From Betaproteobacteria bacterium (lineage in GTDB: Bacteria; Pseudomonadota; Gammaproteobacteria; Burkholderiales; Casimicrobiaceae): 64,000 bases of DNA. The notes under the pieces were generated by a model that had not been told where the DNA came from, made no database searches, and was given only the letters and a program-made list of their open reading frames with translations. The translations under genes and the position numbers were made by a program. Positions 7,471-16,819 of the stretch are shown one piece after another (positions within the stretch are counted from its first letter, which is position 1; every line of letters begins with the position of its first letter). The stretch is taken from the NCBI GenBank assembly GCA_004293675.1, contig READ01000040.1:1-64000 (forward strand), written 5' to 3'.

Positions 7471-9234
7471 TTAAAACAAAAAGTAGCGCTGCGCCATCGG
7501 CAGCACTTTGGCGGGTTCGCAGGTCAATAGCTGTCCGTCGGCGCGCACTTCGTACGTCTCGGGATCGACTTCCATGTGCGGCCTGTAGCCGTTCATCCAC
7601 ATGTGTTGTTTGCGCACCTTGCGGATGTTGTGAACAGCACTCACGTTTTTGCGAAGACCGTACTTTTTCACCACGCCTAAATCGAGTGCGGCTGCTGAAA
7701 CGAATGTAATGGAGGACGAATGCAACGCCCCGCCAAACGCGCCAAACATGGGGCGACCGTGCACGGGCTGAGGCGTGGGGATAGATGCATTGGCGTCGCC
7801 CATCAGTGCCCAAGCGATTTGCCCGCCTTTCAAAATCATTGTCGGTTTCACCCCGAAAAATGCCGGGCGCCAGATCACGATGTCGGCCCAGTTGCCTTCT
7901 TCGAGTGAGCCCACTTCGTGTGACACGCCGTGTGCGATGGCGGGGTTAATCGTGTATTTGGCGATGTAGCGTTTCACGCGGAAGTTGTCGTTTCTCGACT
8001 CATGATCCACGCTGCTTTGCGGCGGCACCTTGGCCCGTTTCACCGCGGCCGCAGGCTCGTCAGGCGCGAGAAAACCACGCTGCACTTTCATTTTGTGCGC
8101 TGTCTGCCAGGTGCGCATGATGACCTCGCCCACGCGCCCCATGGCTTGCGAATCGGATGACATCATGCTGATGGCACCCAAGTCGTGCAGGATGTCTTCC
8201 GCCGCGATGGTTTCGCGGCGAATGCGTGATTCCGCAAACGCTAAATCCTCGGCAATGCCAGCGTCTAAGTGATGGCACACCATGAGCATGTCGAGATGCT
8301 CATCAATCGTGTTGACGGTGAAGGGCATCGTGGGGTTGGTCGATGAAGGCAGGAAATTATCCGTGCCGATCACCTTCAAAATGTCGGGCGCATGACCGCC
8401 CCCCGCGCCTTCGGTGTGATAAGCGCAAAGCCCTCGACCGCGCGTTGCGGCGATGGTGTTTTCAACGAAACCCGATTCATTGAGCGTATCGGAGTGGATG
8501 GCCACTTGCACGTCGTACTTGTCAGCGACCGTCAAGCAATTGTTGATGGCAGCGGGCGTCGTGCCCCAGTCTTCGTGCAGCTTCAGGCCAATCGCGCCGG
8601 CTTCAATTTGCTCTTGTATCGGGACGGGGCGAGAGACATTGCCCTTACCCGTAAAACCTAAATTCATCGGAAAGGCATCGGCTGCGCGAAGCATTTCTCG
8701 CATGTGAAATATGCCCGGTGTAACTGTAGTGGCGCTCGTGCCAGCGGCGGGGCCTGTGCCGCCGCCAATCATGGTGGTGACGCCGCTCGAGAGAGCCTCT
8801 TCAATTTGCTGCGGGCAGATGAAATGAATGTGCGAATCAATACCGCCCGCGGTCACGATCATGCCCTCGCCCGCGATGACTTCGGTGGCTGCGCCAATGG
8901 GCACGGTCACGTTGGGCTGAATGTCGGGATTGCCGCCTTTGCCGATTTTCCACACGCGGCCGTTTTTCAAGCCGATATCGGCTTTGATGATGCCGAGCTT
9001 AGCGTCAACAATGAGCGCGTTGGTGATGATCGTGTCGGCCACTTTCGCGGCGGGCAATTGTGATTGACCCATGCCATCACGAATGACTTTGCCGCCGCCG
9101 AATTTCACCTCCTCGCCGTAGCTCGTGAGATCGCGCTCGACTTCGATGAAGAGCTCGGTGTCGGCCAAACGAACTCGGTCGCCCGTCGTGGGGCCAAACA
9201 TTTCGCTGTAGGCTTTGCGAGAAAGCGAGGTCAT
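7471..9234 (-). CDS. ureC: Urease alpha subunit (catalytic)
   Basis: UreC hydrolyses urea at a di-nickel centre. All key residues are present: H135 and H137 (DSHIHF), carbamylated K218 (GLKLHEDWG), H247 (AIHSDT), H273 ([10 protein letters not shown]), the flap C320-H321 (MVCHHLD) and D361 (SSDSQAMGR). The end is the usual PMAQRYFLF. At 587 residues it is longer than the customary 567-571: an extra segment of roughly 18 residues sits at about 388-414, just before [21 protein letters not shown]. The ATG overlaps the ureB stop (ATGA). Order ureDABCEFG is standard. Confidence 0.98.
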   Translation of the reverse strand: MTSLSRKAYSEMFGPTTGDRVRLADTELFIEVERDLTSYGEEVKFGGGKVIRDGMGQSQLPAAKVADTIITNALIVDAKLGIIKADIGLKNGRVWKIGKGGNPDIQPNVTVPIGAATEVIAGEGMIVTAGGIDSHIHFICPQQIEEALSSGVTTMIGGGTGPAAGTSATTVTPGIFHMREMLRAADAFPMNLGFTGKGNVSRPVPIQEQIEAGAIGLKLHEDWGTTPAAINNCLTVADKYDVQVAIHSDTLNESGFVENTIAATRGRGLCAYHTEGAGGGHAPDILKVIGTDNFLPSSTNPTMPFTVNTIDEHLDMLMVCHHLDAGIAEDLAFAESRIRRETIAAEDILHDLGAISMMSSDSQAMGRVGEVIMRTWQTAHKMKVQRGFLAPDEPAAAVKRAKVPPQSSVDHESRNDNFRVKRYIAKYTINPAIAHGVSHEVGSLEEGNWADIVIWRPAFFGVKPTMILKGGQIAWALMGDANASIPTPQPVHGRPMFGAFGGALHSSSITFVSAAALDLGVVKKYGLRKNVSAVHNIRKVRKQHMWMNGYRPHMEVDPETYEVRADGQLLTCEPAKVLPMAQRYFLF

Positions 9235-9617
9235 TTTTTGATCACTTTTTTAGTTGATTTTTTTGCCGCTGCGGGCTTGGCGGCGGCTTTCGCTGGCGCT
9301 TTCACTTTGCCATCCAGTGCGCCCATGACCTTCCCTTGAAATCCAAAAATGGTGCGCGTACCGGCCATGTCAACAAGCTCCACGCTTCGCGTTTGACCTG
9401 GCTCGAAGCGAACCGCCGTACCCGCCGCGATATTGAGCCGCATGCCTCGGCTGCTGGCTCTGGCAAAGATGAGGGCTTCGTTGGTCTCAAAAAAATGATA
9501 GTGCGAACCCACCTGGATCGGTCGGTCGCCGGTGTTGGCCACGGAGAGCGCCACGGTGCGCCGACCGGGGTTGAGCTCAAGCTCGCCGCTGAGAGTGATG
9601 ATTTCGCCGGGGATCAT
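9231..9617 (-). CDS. ureB: Urease beta subunit with Lys/Ala-rich tail
   Basis: Residues 1-101 are a normal Ure[48 protein letters not shown] and a conserved end [12 protein letters not shown]. The protein then continues for 27 further residues made of Lys, Ala, Pro and Ser ([20 protein letters not shown] at the very end), a composition like histone-H1 or bacterial nucleoid tails. The frame is intact and the stop overlaps ureC, so this is a real extension rather than readthrough. Function of the tail is unknown. Confidence 0.96.
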   Translation of the reverse strand: MIPGEIITLSGELELNPGRRTVALSVANTGDRPIQVGSHYHFFETNEALIFARASSRGMRLNIAAGTAVRFEPGQTRSVELVDMAGTRTIFGFQGKVMGALDGKVKAPAKAAAKPAAAKKSTKKVIKK

Positions 9618-9632
9618 AGAGTTTGAAGCGCT

Positions 9633-9935
9633 TTACTGAATGGGATTGTGCACGGTCACGAGCTTCGTGCCATCGGGAAAGGTGGCCTCCACTTGAATGT
9701 CAGCAATCATCTCTGGAATACCCAGCATCACGTCGTCGCGGGTCAAAATTTTGGTGCCGTAGCTCATCAGCTCGGCGACTGTTTTGCCATCCCGCGCGCC
9801 TTCCATCACGGCCGCTGTAATGAAGGCAATCGATTCGGGATGATTGAGTTTTAAGCCGCGCGCCTTGCGCCGCTCCGCCACCAGCGCGGCGGTGAAGATC
9901 AGCAGCTTGTCTTTTTCTCGGGGGCTCAAATCCAT
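9633..9935 (-). CDS. ureA: Urease gamma subunit
   Basis: The product is exactly 100 residues, starting [20 protein letters not shown] and ending VTVHNPIQ, both UreA signatures. The frame is open for 52 codons further upstream, but the ATG at 9935 has an AGAGGAA ribosome-binding site directly ahead and gives the family length, while the upstream part lies over ureD. It is followed by ureB after 15 nt. Confidence 0.97.
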   Translation of the reverse strand: MDLSPREKDKLLIFTAALVAERRKARGLKLNHPESIAFITAAVMEGARDGKTVAELMSYGTKILTRDDVMLGIPEMIADIQVEATFPDGTKLVTVHNPIQ

Positions 9936-9978
9936 TTCAATTCCTCTTAACTGCGCGGTGAGACAGTGACTAAGTAGC

Positions 9979-10869
9979 TCATGTGCTCCAAATTCGCGGA
10001 AGCTGGGCGGCAACGCCAAAAACATCTTCACGTATTCTGCTCCAAACGGTTGCCAGCAAAAGGCGTACCGTTTCGGGGGAAGCACCAACAATTTTTATAA
10101 CAATCAAACCGGCAGCGGGTTGCGACGCAGCAGCAGTCGCAGCGCCCATTAGATGCGCTCTGACTATTCCAAGCAGCGCTTCGGCTTCGGCGTCCTCTCT
10201 GGGCGGGTATGCGATCCAGGCGGTTGCCACGACAGGCATTGATTGAAATCCCAGCATCGAGCGCAGCAACGGGTCGTCACCTTGAAGCAGTGTTTGCTCG
10301 CTCCAACAAATGCTTCCATCGCGGATGAGTTCAATGCGCTGGCGGAACGATCCCTGCGTAAACGTTTCGTTTCTCGTTGTGCGGCCCAAACACAGAATCT
10401 CCCAACCGAAGAAGCGAGCATCTTGGTTGATTCGTATGGAGAGTCGCTGCGACACGCGTGCGCGATCAAACACCATCGTTTCTTGAGGCAACCACTCGAG
10501 TGAGCTGCCGGCACCAACCGTCAACGAGGTTGATGATTCGGCGCTCCGTCCTAACGAGCGGTACCACTTTTGGGTTCCGGGCGTGGTCACAAGCAGATGC
10601 CCTGCGTCTTGCACATCGACTTCAATGCCCAGCACGTCGCCGGCCACAATGCCGCCGGGCGGATGCACGATCACAGCATGGCAGGTGCGGTCGCCTTCGG
10701 GGTAGAGTGGCTTGAGTAGCCGCAACGGTCCGTGGTGAACACGTTCGGTGAGTATCGACTTACCTTGAATCATTTGACACTTCAGCGTCAGATTCGCAGT
10801 CCAGCCTTGAATGGTGGGCCCATCGCGTGCGATGGCGTCGGAAACGGACGGTTCACAATCAGTATTCAC
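9979..10869 (-). CDS. ureD: Urease accessory protein UreD
   Basis: This is the UreD/UreH scaffold that binds apo-urease and recruits UreF and UreG. Family patterns include [39 protein letters not shown] and [14 protein letters not shown]. The GTG at 10869 gives 296 residues, near the family norm; a TTG at 10944 would add 25 atypical residues and neither has a clear ribosome-binding site, so the start is uncertain. It is the first gene of the urease operon and diverges from urtA. Confidence 0.93.
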   Translation of the reverse strand: MNTDCEPSVSDAIARDGPTIQGWTANLTLKCQMIQGKSILTERVHHGPLRLLKPLYPEGDRTCHAVIVHPPGGIVAGDVLGIEVDVQDAGHLLVTTPGTQKWYRSLGRSAESSTSLTVGAGSSLEWLPQETMVFDRARVSQRLSIRINQDARFFGWEILCLGRTTRNETFTQGSFRQRIELIRDGSICWSEQTLLQGDDPLLRSMLGFQSMPVVATAWIAYPPREDAEAEALLGIVRAHLMGAATAAASQPAAGLIVIKIVGASPETVRLLLATVWSRIREDVFGVAAQLPRIWST

Positions 10870-10980
10870 TTGACGATTGTAGGATTTCAGCGCCGTACTC
10901 AGCGAATGTGAGCGCGACGCACCGAAAAGCCGCAAGCGAGCCAAATTTGGGCTTGCCTATAGCGATCGGCACGAGAAACG

Positions 10981-11012
10981 GCACCACCAAAGCGCATGAT
11001 CGAACGTGGTGC
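10981..11012. promoter_or_regulatory. Dyad upstream of sigma-54 promoter (possible activator site)
   Basis: GCACCAC (10981-10987) and GTGGTGC (11006-11012) form a perfect inverted repeat with an 18-nt spacer. The half-sites resemble those of NtrC (TGCACC/GGTGCA), but NtrC sites are normally 17 bp in total, so this could be two half-sites, a different activator's operator, or chance. It lies immediately upstream of the -24 element. Confidence 0.35.
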
Positions 11013-11014
11013 AG

Positions 11015-11030
11015 TGGCATGGCAATTGCA
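11015..11030 (+). promoter_or_regulatory. Sigma-54 (-24/-12) promoter of urtABCDE
   Basis: The sequence TGGCATGGCAATTGCA matches the RpoN consensus TGGCAC-N5-TTGCA. The GG (11016-11017) and GC (11028-11029) elements are exactly 10 nt apart, as required. Transcription would begin near 11041, leaving a leader of about 45 nt before the urtA ATG at 11087. Nitrogen-controlled RpoN/NtrC expression is expected for a urea importer. Confidence 0.75.
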
Positions 11031-11086
11031 TTAATAGGTCGAACCCCTCGAGGGCGATGATCGTTCCTAAACATTGGAGAAAGACA

Positions 11087-12370
11087 ATGACTCAACTTCC
11101 CCGTCGCGGTGCACTAAAAGCGCTGGCCACCGCCGCGCTCGCTGCGGCGCTTCCCTTTTCTGCCGCGCAGGCCGCTGAACCTATCAAAGTGGGCGTGCTG
11201 CACTCCCTCTCGGGAACCATGGCAATCTCCGAGACCGTGCTGAAAGACGTGGCTTTGATGGCCATCGAAGAAATCAATGCCAAAGGTGGCGTTTTGGGCC
11301 GCAAGCTTGAGCCTGTTGTGGTCGACCCTGCGTCCAACTGGCCCCTGTTCGCCGAAAAGGCACGTCAACTCATCAGCAAAGACAAAGTGGCAGTGACATT
11401 CGGTTGCTGGACTTCGGTATCTCGTAAGTCAGTGCTTCCCGTGTTTGAAGAGCTCAACAATCTTCTCTTCTACCCTGTGCAATACGAAGGCGAAGAGCTG
11501 TCCAAAAACGTGTTCTACACGGGAGCAGCACCTAATCAGCAAGCCATTCCAGCTGTTGAATATTTGATGAGCAAAGACGGTGGTTCGGCCAAGCGCTGGG
11601 TCCTGTTGGGTACCGACTATGTGTATCCGCGTACGACCAACAAAATCCTTCGCTCGTTCCTGAAATCCAAAGGTGTAGCTGAAGCCGACATCATGGAAGA
11701 GTACACGCCGTTTGGTCACAGCGATTACCAAACGATCATTGCCAAGATCAAGAAATTCGCATCTGAGGGTAAGAAGACTGCGGTGGTGTCCACGATTAAC
11801 GGCGACTCCAATGTCCCGTTCTACAAAGAGCTCGGTAACCAAGGTCTCAAGGCGACCGACGTGCCTGTGGTCGCGTTCTCGGTGGGCGAAGAGGAGCTTC
11901 GCGGTGTTGACACCAAGCCGCTCGTGGGTCATCTTGCTGCATGGAACTACTTCATGAGCTTAAAGAATCCGGCCAACGCTGAGTTCACCAAGAAATGGGC
12001 TGCCTATGCCAAAGCAAAGGGCATCGCCGGACACAAGGACAAGCCGCTCACCAACGACCCAATGGAGGCCACCTACATCGGCATCTACATGTGGAAACAA
12101 GCGGTTGAGAAAGCTAAATCGACCGATACCGATAAGGTGATCGCGGCGATGGCAGGGCAAACCTTTAAGGCACCGTCTGGCTTCACCGCCAAGATGGACG
12201 AGCGTAATCATCACCTGCACAAGCCAGTATTCATTGGCGAAATTAAGGCTGATGGACAGTTCAACATTGTTTGGAAAACACCAGGCCCAGTGCGCGCCAA
12301 TCCTTGGAGTCCGTTCATCCCCGGTAACGACAAGAAGAAAGATGTGCCGGACGGGAAAACAGTCATCTAA
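11087..12370 (+). CDS. urtA: Urea ABC transporter substrate-binding protein
   Basis: The 427-residue protein begins MTQLPRRGALKALATAALAA, a signal peptide with a twin arginine, cleaved near AAQA-AEPIKVG. The mature part is UrtA-like: KVGVLHSLSGTMAISETVLKD, FGCWTSVSRKSVLPVFEE, LLFYPVQYEGEE and MEATYIGIYMWKQAVEKA. It binds urea in the periplasm. The ATG at 11087 was chosen because GGAGAAAG precedes it and because upstream starts in frame would place non-signal sequence in front. An intercistronic terminator follows the gene. Confidence 0.96.
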   Translation: MTQLPRRGALKALATAALAAALPFSAAQAAEPIKVGVLHSLSGTMAISETVLKDVALMAIEEINAKGGVLGRKLEPVVVDPASNWPLFAEKARQLISKDKVAVTFGCWTSVSRKSVLPVFEELNNLLFYPVQYEGEELSKNVFYTGAAPNQQAIPAVEYLMSKDGGSAKRWVLLGTDYVYPRTTNKILRSFLKSKGVAEADIMEEYTPFGHSDYQTIIAKIKKFASEGKKTAVVSTINGDSNVPFYKELGNQGLKATDVPVVAFSVGEEELRGVDTKPLVGHLAAWNYFMSLKNPANAEFTKKWAAYAKAKGIAGHKDKPLTNDPMEATYIGIYMWKQAVEKAKSTDTDKVIAAMAGQTFKAPSGFTAKMDERNHHLHKPVFIGEIKADGQFNIVWKTPGPVRANPWSPFIPGNDKKKDVPDGKTVI

Positions 12371-12450
12371 CTTGTTGCCGGATCCGAGACGGCAGCAGAG
12401 CCAGATCGCTGTCGGATCGCGTATCGAGCAGGTAGTTAGTGTGTAGCCGA

Positions 12451-12488
12451 GGAGGGAACAGTACATCAGTGTGTTCCCTCCTTTTTTG
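12451..12488 (+). terminator. Terminator-like hairpin between urtA and urtB
   Basis: GGAGGGAACA (12451-12460) pairs with TGTTCCCTCC (12472-12481) around an 11-nt loop and is followed by TTTTTTG. It has all marks of an intrinsic terminator. Lying between the abundant binding protein and the membrane components, it most likely reduces transcription into urtBCDE rather than stopping it, a common arrangement in ABC importer operons. Confidence 0.85.
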
Positions 12489-12518
12489 TTTACTGTTTTC
12501 GTGCTGGCATCCTTGACT

Positions 12519-14138
12519 ATGATCTTGAAAATTCGACACTCGCAAGCAGCGATAAAACAACTCCGACTGCTGTTTGCAGCTATAGGCTTGATGTTCTGTT
12601 CGTTTGCTGCACAAGCGCTGACACAAGCGCAAGCGCTGGCCATCTCAGTCGGGGAGAACGATGACCGAGTAGCCGCACTGACGCAGGCACTCGCTACGCC
12701 AGACCCAGCACTTTCTCGTCTTATCGATGCGTTGCTTGACGACACCGCGAAAGTCGTTAGCGGCAAGGTGCTGATCGTGACGTCAGACAAAACGACAGAC
12801 GCCGCAACAGGTCAAGAAACGACAGCGCCCGACAATGCAGAAGACATCGTCAACAACAACCGTTTGCGTCGAGAACTCGAAAGTGCGAAGGCGGCTTTAG
12901 GTCTTTTTTCAGACAACGTTGAAACCCGTACCGCGGCAATCACCGAATTACGAGCCTCGGCCGACGAAAAGAAATTGCCTCTGATCGATCGAGCGTTAGC
13001 GCAAGAATCTGACGTTGCGCTTCAAGCGCGATTACAACAGTTAAGAGCGGCCATGCTCATCGCATCAAGCGATCGGAATAAACGGCTTGAAGCGGCCACT
13101 GCGCTGGCTTCTAGCTCACAACCAACGGTTAAGTCCCTGCTACAAGGCCGTCTTGCCGCTGGCGTTGAAACCGACCCCGAAGTCAGAGCAGCGCTGACCA
13201 CGGCGCTGCGAAACATCGAGTCGCGATTGGCTTGGGGCGAGCGATTGGGCGTGGTTTTTAGTGGGCTGTCGCTAGGATCCATTTTGTTTTTAGTCGCGTT
13301 GGGCCTCGCCATCTGCTACGGCTTGATGGGCGTAATTAACATGGCCCACGGCGAACTCATGATGATTGGTGCGTACGCGACCTATGTTGTGCAGAATGCC
13401 TTTCGGCAGCACTTTCCTGCCGCGTTTGATTACTACATCCTTGCCGCGATTCCGGTTGCGTTTGCCGTGTCGGCGCTGGTGGGCGCTGCGTTAGAGCGAA
13501 CCGTTATCCGGTGGCTATATGGTCGTCCGCTCGAGACGCTTCTGGCTACGTGGGGCATTAGTTTGATGTTGATTCAATTGATGCGAACGATCTTTGGCGC
13601 ACAGAACGTCCCCGTCGAAAACCCATCGTGGCTGTCTGGCGGCTGGGAGGTTTTGAGCAATCTCACGTTGCCTTACAACCGAATCGCAATTGTGTTTTTC
13701 GCGTTCATGGTGTTGATATTGGTCTATGTGCTCATCAACAAAACTCGACTGGGGTTGTTTGTGCGCGGCGTGACGCAGAACCGAACGATGGCCTCCTGCA
13801 TGGGCGTCAATACCGCACGAATCGATATGTATGCGTTTGCGCTTGGCTCCGGAATTGCCGGTTTGGCGGGTTGCGCGCTGTCACAGATTGGAAACGTCGG
13901 ACCTGACTTGGGGCAGGGCTATATCGTTGATTCATTCATGGTTGTCGTGTTGGGCGGCGTGGGTCAACTGGCTGGCACGGTCTACGCGGGGCTTGGGCTT
14001 GGCGTGCTCAATAAGCTGCTTGAGGGCTGGACGGGGGCGGTACTTGCGAAAATCATCGTACTCGTTTTCATCGTTGTCTTTATTCAACGGCGCCCTCAAG
14101 GAATCTTTGCGCTCAAAGGTCGGAGCGCTGAATCGTGA
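12519..14138 (+). CDS. urtB: Urea ABC transporter permease UrtB
   Basis: The product has about 539 residues. An N-terminal signal segment (AIKQLRLLFAAIGLMFCSFA) leads into a periplasmic alpha-helical region of some 220 residues that is typical of UrtB, followed by a LivH-type permease (SLGSILFLVALGLAICYGLMGVINMAHGELMMIGAY) and ending FIQRRPQGIFALKGRSAES. The ATG at 12519 is preferred; an earlier in-frame GTG at 12471 lies inside the terminator hairpin. The stop overlaps the urtC start. Confidence 0.94.
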   Translation: MILKIRHSQAAIKQLRLLFAAIGLMFCSFAAQALTQAQALAISVGENDDRVAALTQALATPDPALSRLIDALLDDTAKVVSGKVLIVTSDKTTDAATGQETTAPDNAEDIVNNNRLRRELESAKAALGLFSDNVETRTAAITELRASADEKKLPLIDRALAQESDVALQARLQQLRAAMLIASSDRNKRLEAATALASSSQPTVKSLLQGRLAAGVETDPEVRAALTTALRNIESRLAWGERLGVVFSGLSLGSILFLVALGLAICYGLMGVINMAHGELMMIGAYATYVVQNAFRQHFPAAFDYYILAAIPVAFAVSALVGAALERTVIRWLYGRPLETLLATWGISLMLIQLMRTIFGAQNVPVENPSWLSGGWEVLSNLTLPYNRIAIVFFAFMVLILVYVLINKTRLGLFVRGVTQNRTMASCMGVNTARIDMYAFALGSGIAGLAGCALSQIGNVGPDLGQGYIVDSFMVVVLGGVGQLAGTVYAGLGLGVLNKLLEGWTGAVLAKIIVLVFIVVFIQRRPQGIFALKGRSAES

Positions 14139-15199
14139 TGAATTCGCAACCACTACTTTCAAAGAGCGGCCGCATCATTGTGTGCGTTGCCATCGCGCTA
14201 TTGCTTGCCGTGACGCCATTCTTACCGGACTTCTACGTGACCTTGCTGGGCAAGATCATGTGCTTCGCTATCTGCGCCCTGGCGATGGATTTGATTTGGG
14301 GCTACACGGGTATTTTGTCGCTGGGTCACGGATTGTTCTTTGCACTGGGTGGGTACGCCATGGGGATGTACTTGATGCGCCAAATTGGGCGCGACGGCGT
14401 TTACAAGAACGACCTGCCCGATTTCATGGTGTTTCTGGACTGGAAGGAATTGCCGTGGCACTGGACGGGCAGCGAATACTTCGTTTGGGCGCTCTTTCTC
14501 ACCGTTGCGGTTCCAGGGCTACTAGCGTTTCTGTTTGGATACTTCGCCTTTCGGTCGCGTATCAAAGGGGTGTATTTTTCAATCATTACGCAAGCGCTCA
14601 CCTTTGCGGCGATGTTGCTGTTTTTCCGAAATGAAACAGGATTTGGTGGGAACAACGGCTTCACTGATTTCAAGCGGATACTGGATATTCCTATTGCCAC
14701 GCCGTCAATGCGCATCACCCTATGTGTGATCACGGGCTTGACGTTGATAGCGTTCTATCTGGTTGCTAAGTACATTGTGCAGAGCAAATACGGACGGGTT
14801 CTACAAGCCATTCGCGATGCTGAGTCGCGAGTGTTGTTCACCGGGTACAACACGCTTTGGTACAAGCTCTCGATCTGGACGATTTCGGCGATGATGTGCG
14901 GCGTGGCGGGCGCTCTCTACGTGCCGCAAGTTGGGATCATCAATCCCGGTGAAATGAGCCCAGCGGCCAGCATTGAAATCGCGATATGGGCCGCCGTCGG
15001 CGGTCGAGCAACACTGATCGGACCGATCATCGGAGCGTTTTTTGTTAATGGCGCGAAGAGCTGGTTTACTGTGGCCTTCCCAGAATTTTGGTTGTACTTT
15101 TTAGGCGCGCTATTTATTGCGGTGACGCTGTTTCTCCCGCAGGGAATCATGGGGCTCGTGCGTAAGCTCAGCGGCGCGCGGCAAGGGAGTGAGAAATGA
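14138..15199 (+). CDS. urtC: Urea ABC transporter permease UrtC
   Basis: The 353-residue protein is a LivM-type permease: multiple hydrophobic segments, DLIWGYTGILSLGHGLFFALGGYAMGMYLM, and PQVGIINPGEMSPAASIEIAIWAAVGGRATLIGP near the end. It pairs with UrtB to form the urea channel. The ATG at 14138 overlaps the urtB stop; a GTG one codon earlier is also possible. The end overlaps urtD by 4 nt. Confidence 0.96.
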   Translation: MNSQPLLSKSGRIIVCVAIALLLAVTPFLPDFYVTLLGKIMCFAICALAMDLIWGYTGILSLGHGLFFALGGYAMGMYLMRQIGRDGVYKNDLPDFMVFLDWKELPWHWTGSEYFVWALFLTVAVPGLLAFLFGYFAFRSRIKGVYFSIITQALTFAAMLLFFRNETGFGGNNGFTDFKRILDIPIATPSMRITLCVITGLTLIAFYLVAKYIVQSKYGRVLQAIRDAESRVLFTGYNTLWYKLSIWTISAMMCGVAGALYVPQVGIINPGEMSPAASIEIAIWAAVGGRATLIGPIIGAFFVNGAKSWFTVAFPEFWLYFLGALFIAVTLFLPQGIMGLVRKLSGARQGSEK

Positions 15200-16101
15200 C
15201 TCCCGATTTGTTGAATGATGGCGCACGTCGACTGGCCGAGTACCAGGCAAAACATGACGCACGCGAGGGTGTTTCGCAATCCGGCGGTCAGGCGGCCAGC
15301 TTTTCTCGGCTCGTTGATTCGCGGACAGTGGATCTGGCTGGCGGTGGAATTTTGTACATCGAGGACATTTCGGTGTCGTTTGATGGCTTCCGCGCGCTCA
15401 ATAAGTTGTCACTCGACATCCGTGTCGGTGAGCTTCGATGCATCATTGGCCCCAACGGCGCGGGTAAGACCACAATGATGGACGTGATCACGGGAAAAAC
15501 CCGCCCCGACAGCGGTCGCGCGACGTTTGGCTCAAACATCGATTTACTGCGGCTGCGTGAAAGCGAAATCGCGCAACGCGGTGTAGGCCGGAAGTTTCAA
15601 AAGCCCACCGTGTTCGAGCAGCTCACCGTTTTCGAAAATCTAGAACTCGCAGCAAAAACTGATCGCCGCGCTCGTCATACGTTGTTTGCAAAGCTGAGCT
15701 CTGCTGAGCTCGACCAGTTGCATGCGACGATGAAAACGATTCAATTGGCTGCGCACGGTCAAGCAATTGCGGGCAATTTGTCACACGGTCAGAAGCAATG
15801 GCTCGAAATCGGTATGTTGCTCATTCAAGAGCCAAAGCTGCTATTGCTCGATGAGCCAGTCGCAGGAATGACGGATGAGGAAACCGAGCGCACAGCGGAG
15901 CTTTTTCTCTCGCTCGAAGGTAAACATTCGCTTGTGGTCGTTGAGCACGACATGAAATTCATTGGCGAGCTCGTCAACGGCGGTCAGCAAACCACGAAAA
16001 AGATTGTCACTGTGCTGCACGAAGGTAGCGTATTGGCCGAGGGGAGCCTGGCCAGCGTACAAAACGATGACCGCGTGATCGAAGTCTATTTGGGGCGCTA
16101 G
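15196..16101 (+). CDS. urtD: Urea ABC transporter ATPase UrtD
   Basis: The 301-residue protein has a 50-residue N-terminal extension, then an ABC domain with Walker A GPNGAGKTTMMD, the signature LSHGQKQWLEIGMLL and Walker B PKLLLLDEPVAGM, followed by the switch HD in VVVEHDMKFI. This is one of the two LivG/LivF-type ATPases of the urea importer. The ATG overlaps the urtC stop, and urtE begins 3 nt after it ends. Confidence 0.96.
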   Translation: MTPDLLNDGARRLAEYQAKHDAREGVSQSGGQAASFSRLVDSRTVDLAGGGILYIEDISVSFDGFRALNKLSLDIRVGELRCIIGPNGAGKTTMMDVITGKTRPDSGRATFGSNIDLLRLRESEIAQRGVGRKFQKPTVFEQLTVFENLELAAKTDRRARHTLFAKLSSAELDQLHATMKTIQLAAHGQAIAGNLSHGQKQWLEIGMLLIQEPKLLLLDEPVAGMTDEETERTAELFLSLEGKHSLVVVEHDMKFIGELVNGGQQTTKKIVTVLHEGSVLAEGSLASVQNDDRVIEVYLGR

Positions 16102-16104
16102 CGT

Positions 16105-16797
16105 ATGTTGGAACTTAAAAACGTTAACCAGTTTTACGGCGGCTCGCACATTTTGCGAGATGTTTCACTGAGCGCTAAAGTGGGTGAAATCACCGTGGTG
16201 TTGGGTCGAAATGGCGTGGGAAAAACGACGCTGCTCAAGAGCATCATGGGCGTGGTTCCGATCAAGTCGGGCAGCATCTCTCTGGATGGTGTTGAAATCC
16301 AAAGTCAAACTAGCTTTGACCGAGTTCGTCGTGGCATCGGTTTCGTGCCACAGGGACGTGAAATTTTTGGTCGCTTGACGGTTGAGGACAACCTCAATAT
16401 GGGGTTAGCCTACAAGAGTGCGAGCGCGAAAATTCCGAGCGAACTATTCGATCTGTTTCCAGTGTTGAAACAAATGCTCTCTCGCCGTGGCGGCGACCTG
16501 TCGGGGGGGCAGCAGCAACAGCTCGCCATCGCACGCGCCCTAGCCGCCAATCCGAAATTGTTGATTCTCGATGAGCCGACCGAGGGCATTCAGCCCAGCG
16601 TGATTAAAGACATTGGTCGCGTGCTGCGCTTACTGGCGGATCGAAAAACGATGGCCATCGTATTGGTGGAGCAGTATTACGATTTTGCTGAGGCCTTGGC
16701 CGATCAGTATGTCGTGATGGAGCGCGGTGCTGTGCTCAAAGCCGGCCGTGGCAGCGACATGGTGAGCGATGGTGTCAAGCAATTGATGTCCATCTGA
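16105..16797 (+). CDS. urtE: Urea ABC transporter ATPase UrtE
   Basis: The 230-residue ABC protein is of LivF type: MLELKNVNQFYGGSHILRDV, Walker A GRNGVGKTTLLKS, signature LSGGQQQQLAIARAL, Walker B PKLLILDEPTEGIQPS and LVEQYYDFAEALADQ. With UrtD it supplies ATP hydrolysis for urea import. It is the last gene of the operon; the next gene converges on it after 22 nt with a small hairpin between. Confidence 0.97.
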   Translation: MLELKNVNQFYGGSHILRDVSLSAKVGEITVVLGRNGVGKTTLLKSIMGVVPIKSGSISLDGVEIQSQTSFDRVRRGIGFVPQGREIFGRLTVEDNLNMGLAYKSASAKIPSELFDLFPVLKQMLSRRGGDLSGGQQQQLAIARALAANPKLLILDEPTEGIQPSVIKDIGRVLRLLADRKTMAIVLVEQYYDFAEALADQYVVMERGAVLKAGRGSDMVSDGVKQLMSI

Positions 16798-16803
16798 CAG
16801 CGC

Positions 16804-16818
16804 TCGAACGGCGTTCGA
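16804..16818. terminator. Convergent-gene hairpin urtE/BenE-like permease
   Basis: TCGAAC (16804-16809) and GTTCGA (16813-16818) form a short perfect inverted repeat exactly in the 22-nt space between converging genes. There is no U-tract on either side, so termination strength is doubtful; it could act as a weak bidirectional terminator. Confidence 0.35.
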
Positions 16819-16819
16819 A

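Noticed and set aside
9936-10091. Longer N-terminus for ureA
   Set aside because: The extra 52 residues overlap ureD and do not resemble UreA; the ATG at 9935 has a good ribosome-binding site.
12471-12518. Upstream GTG start for urtB
   Set aside because: It lies inside the terminator hairpin and would add residues ahead of an obvious signal sequence.
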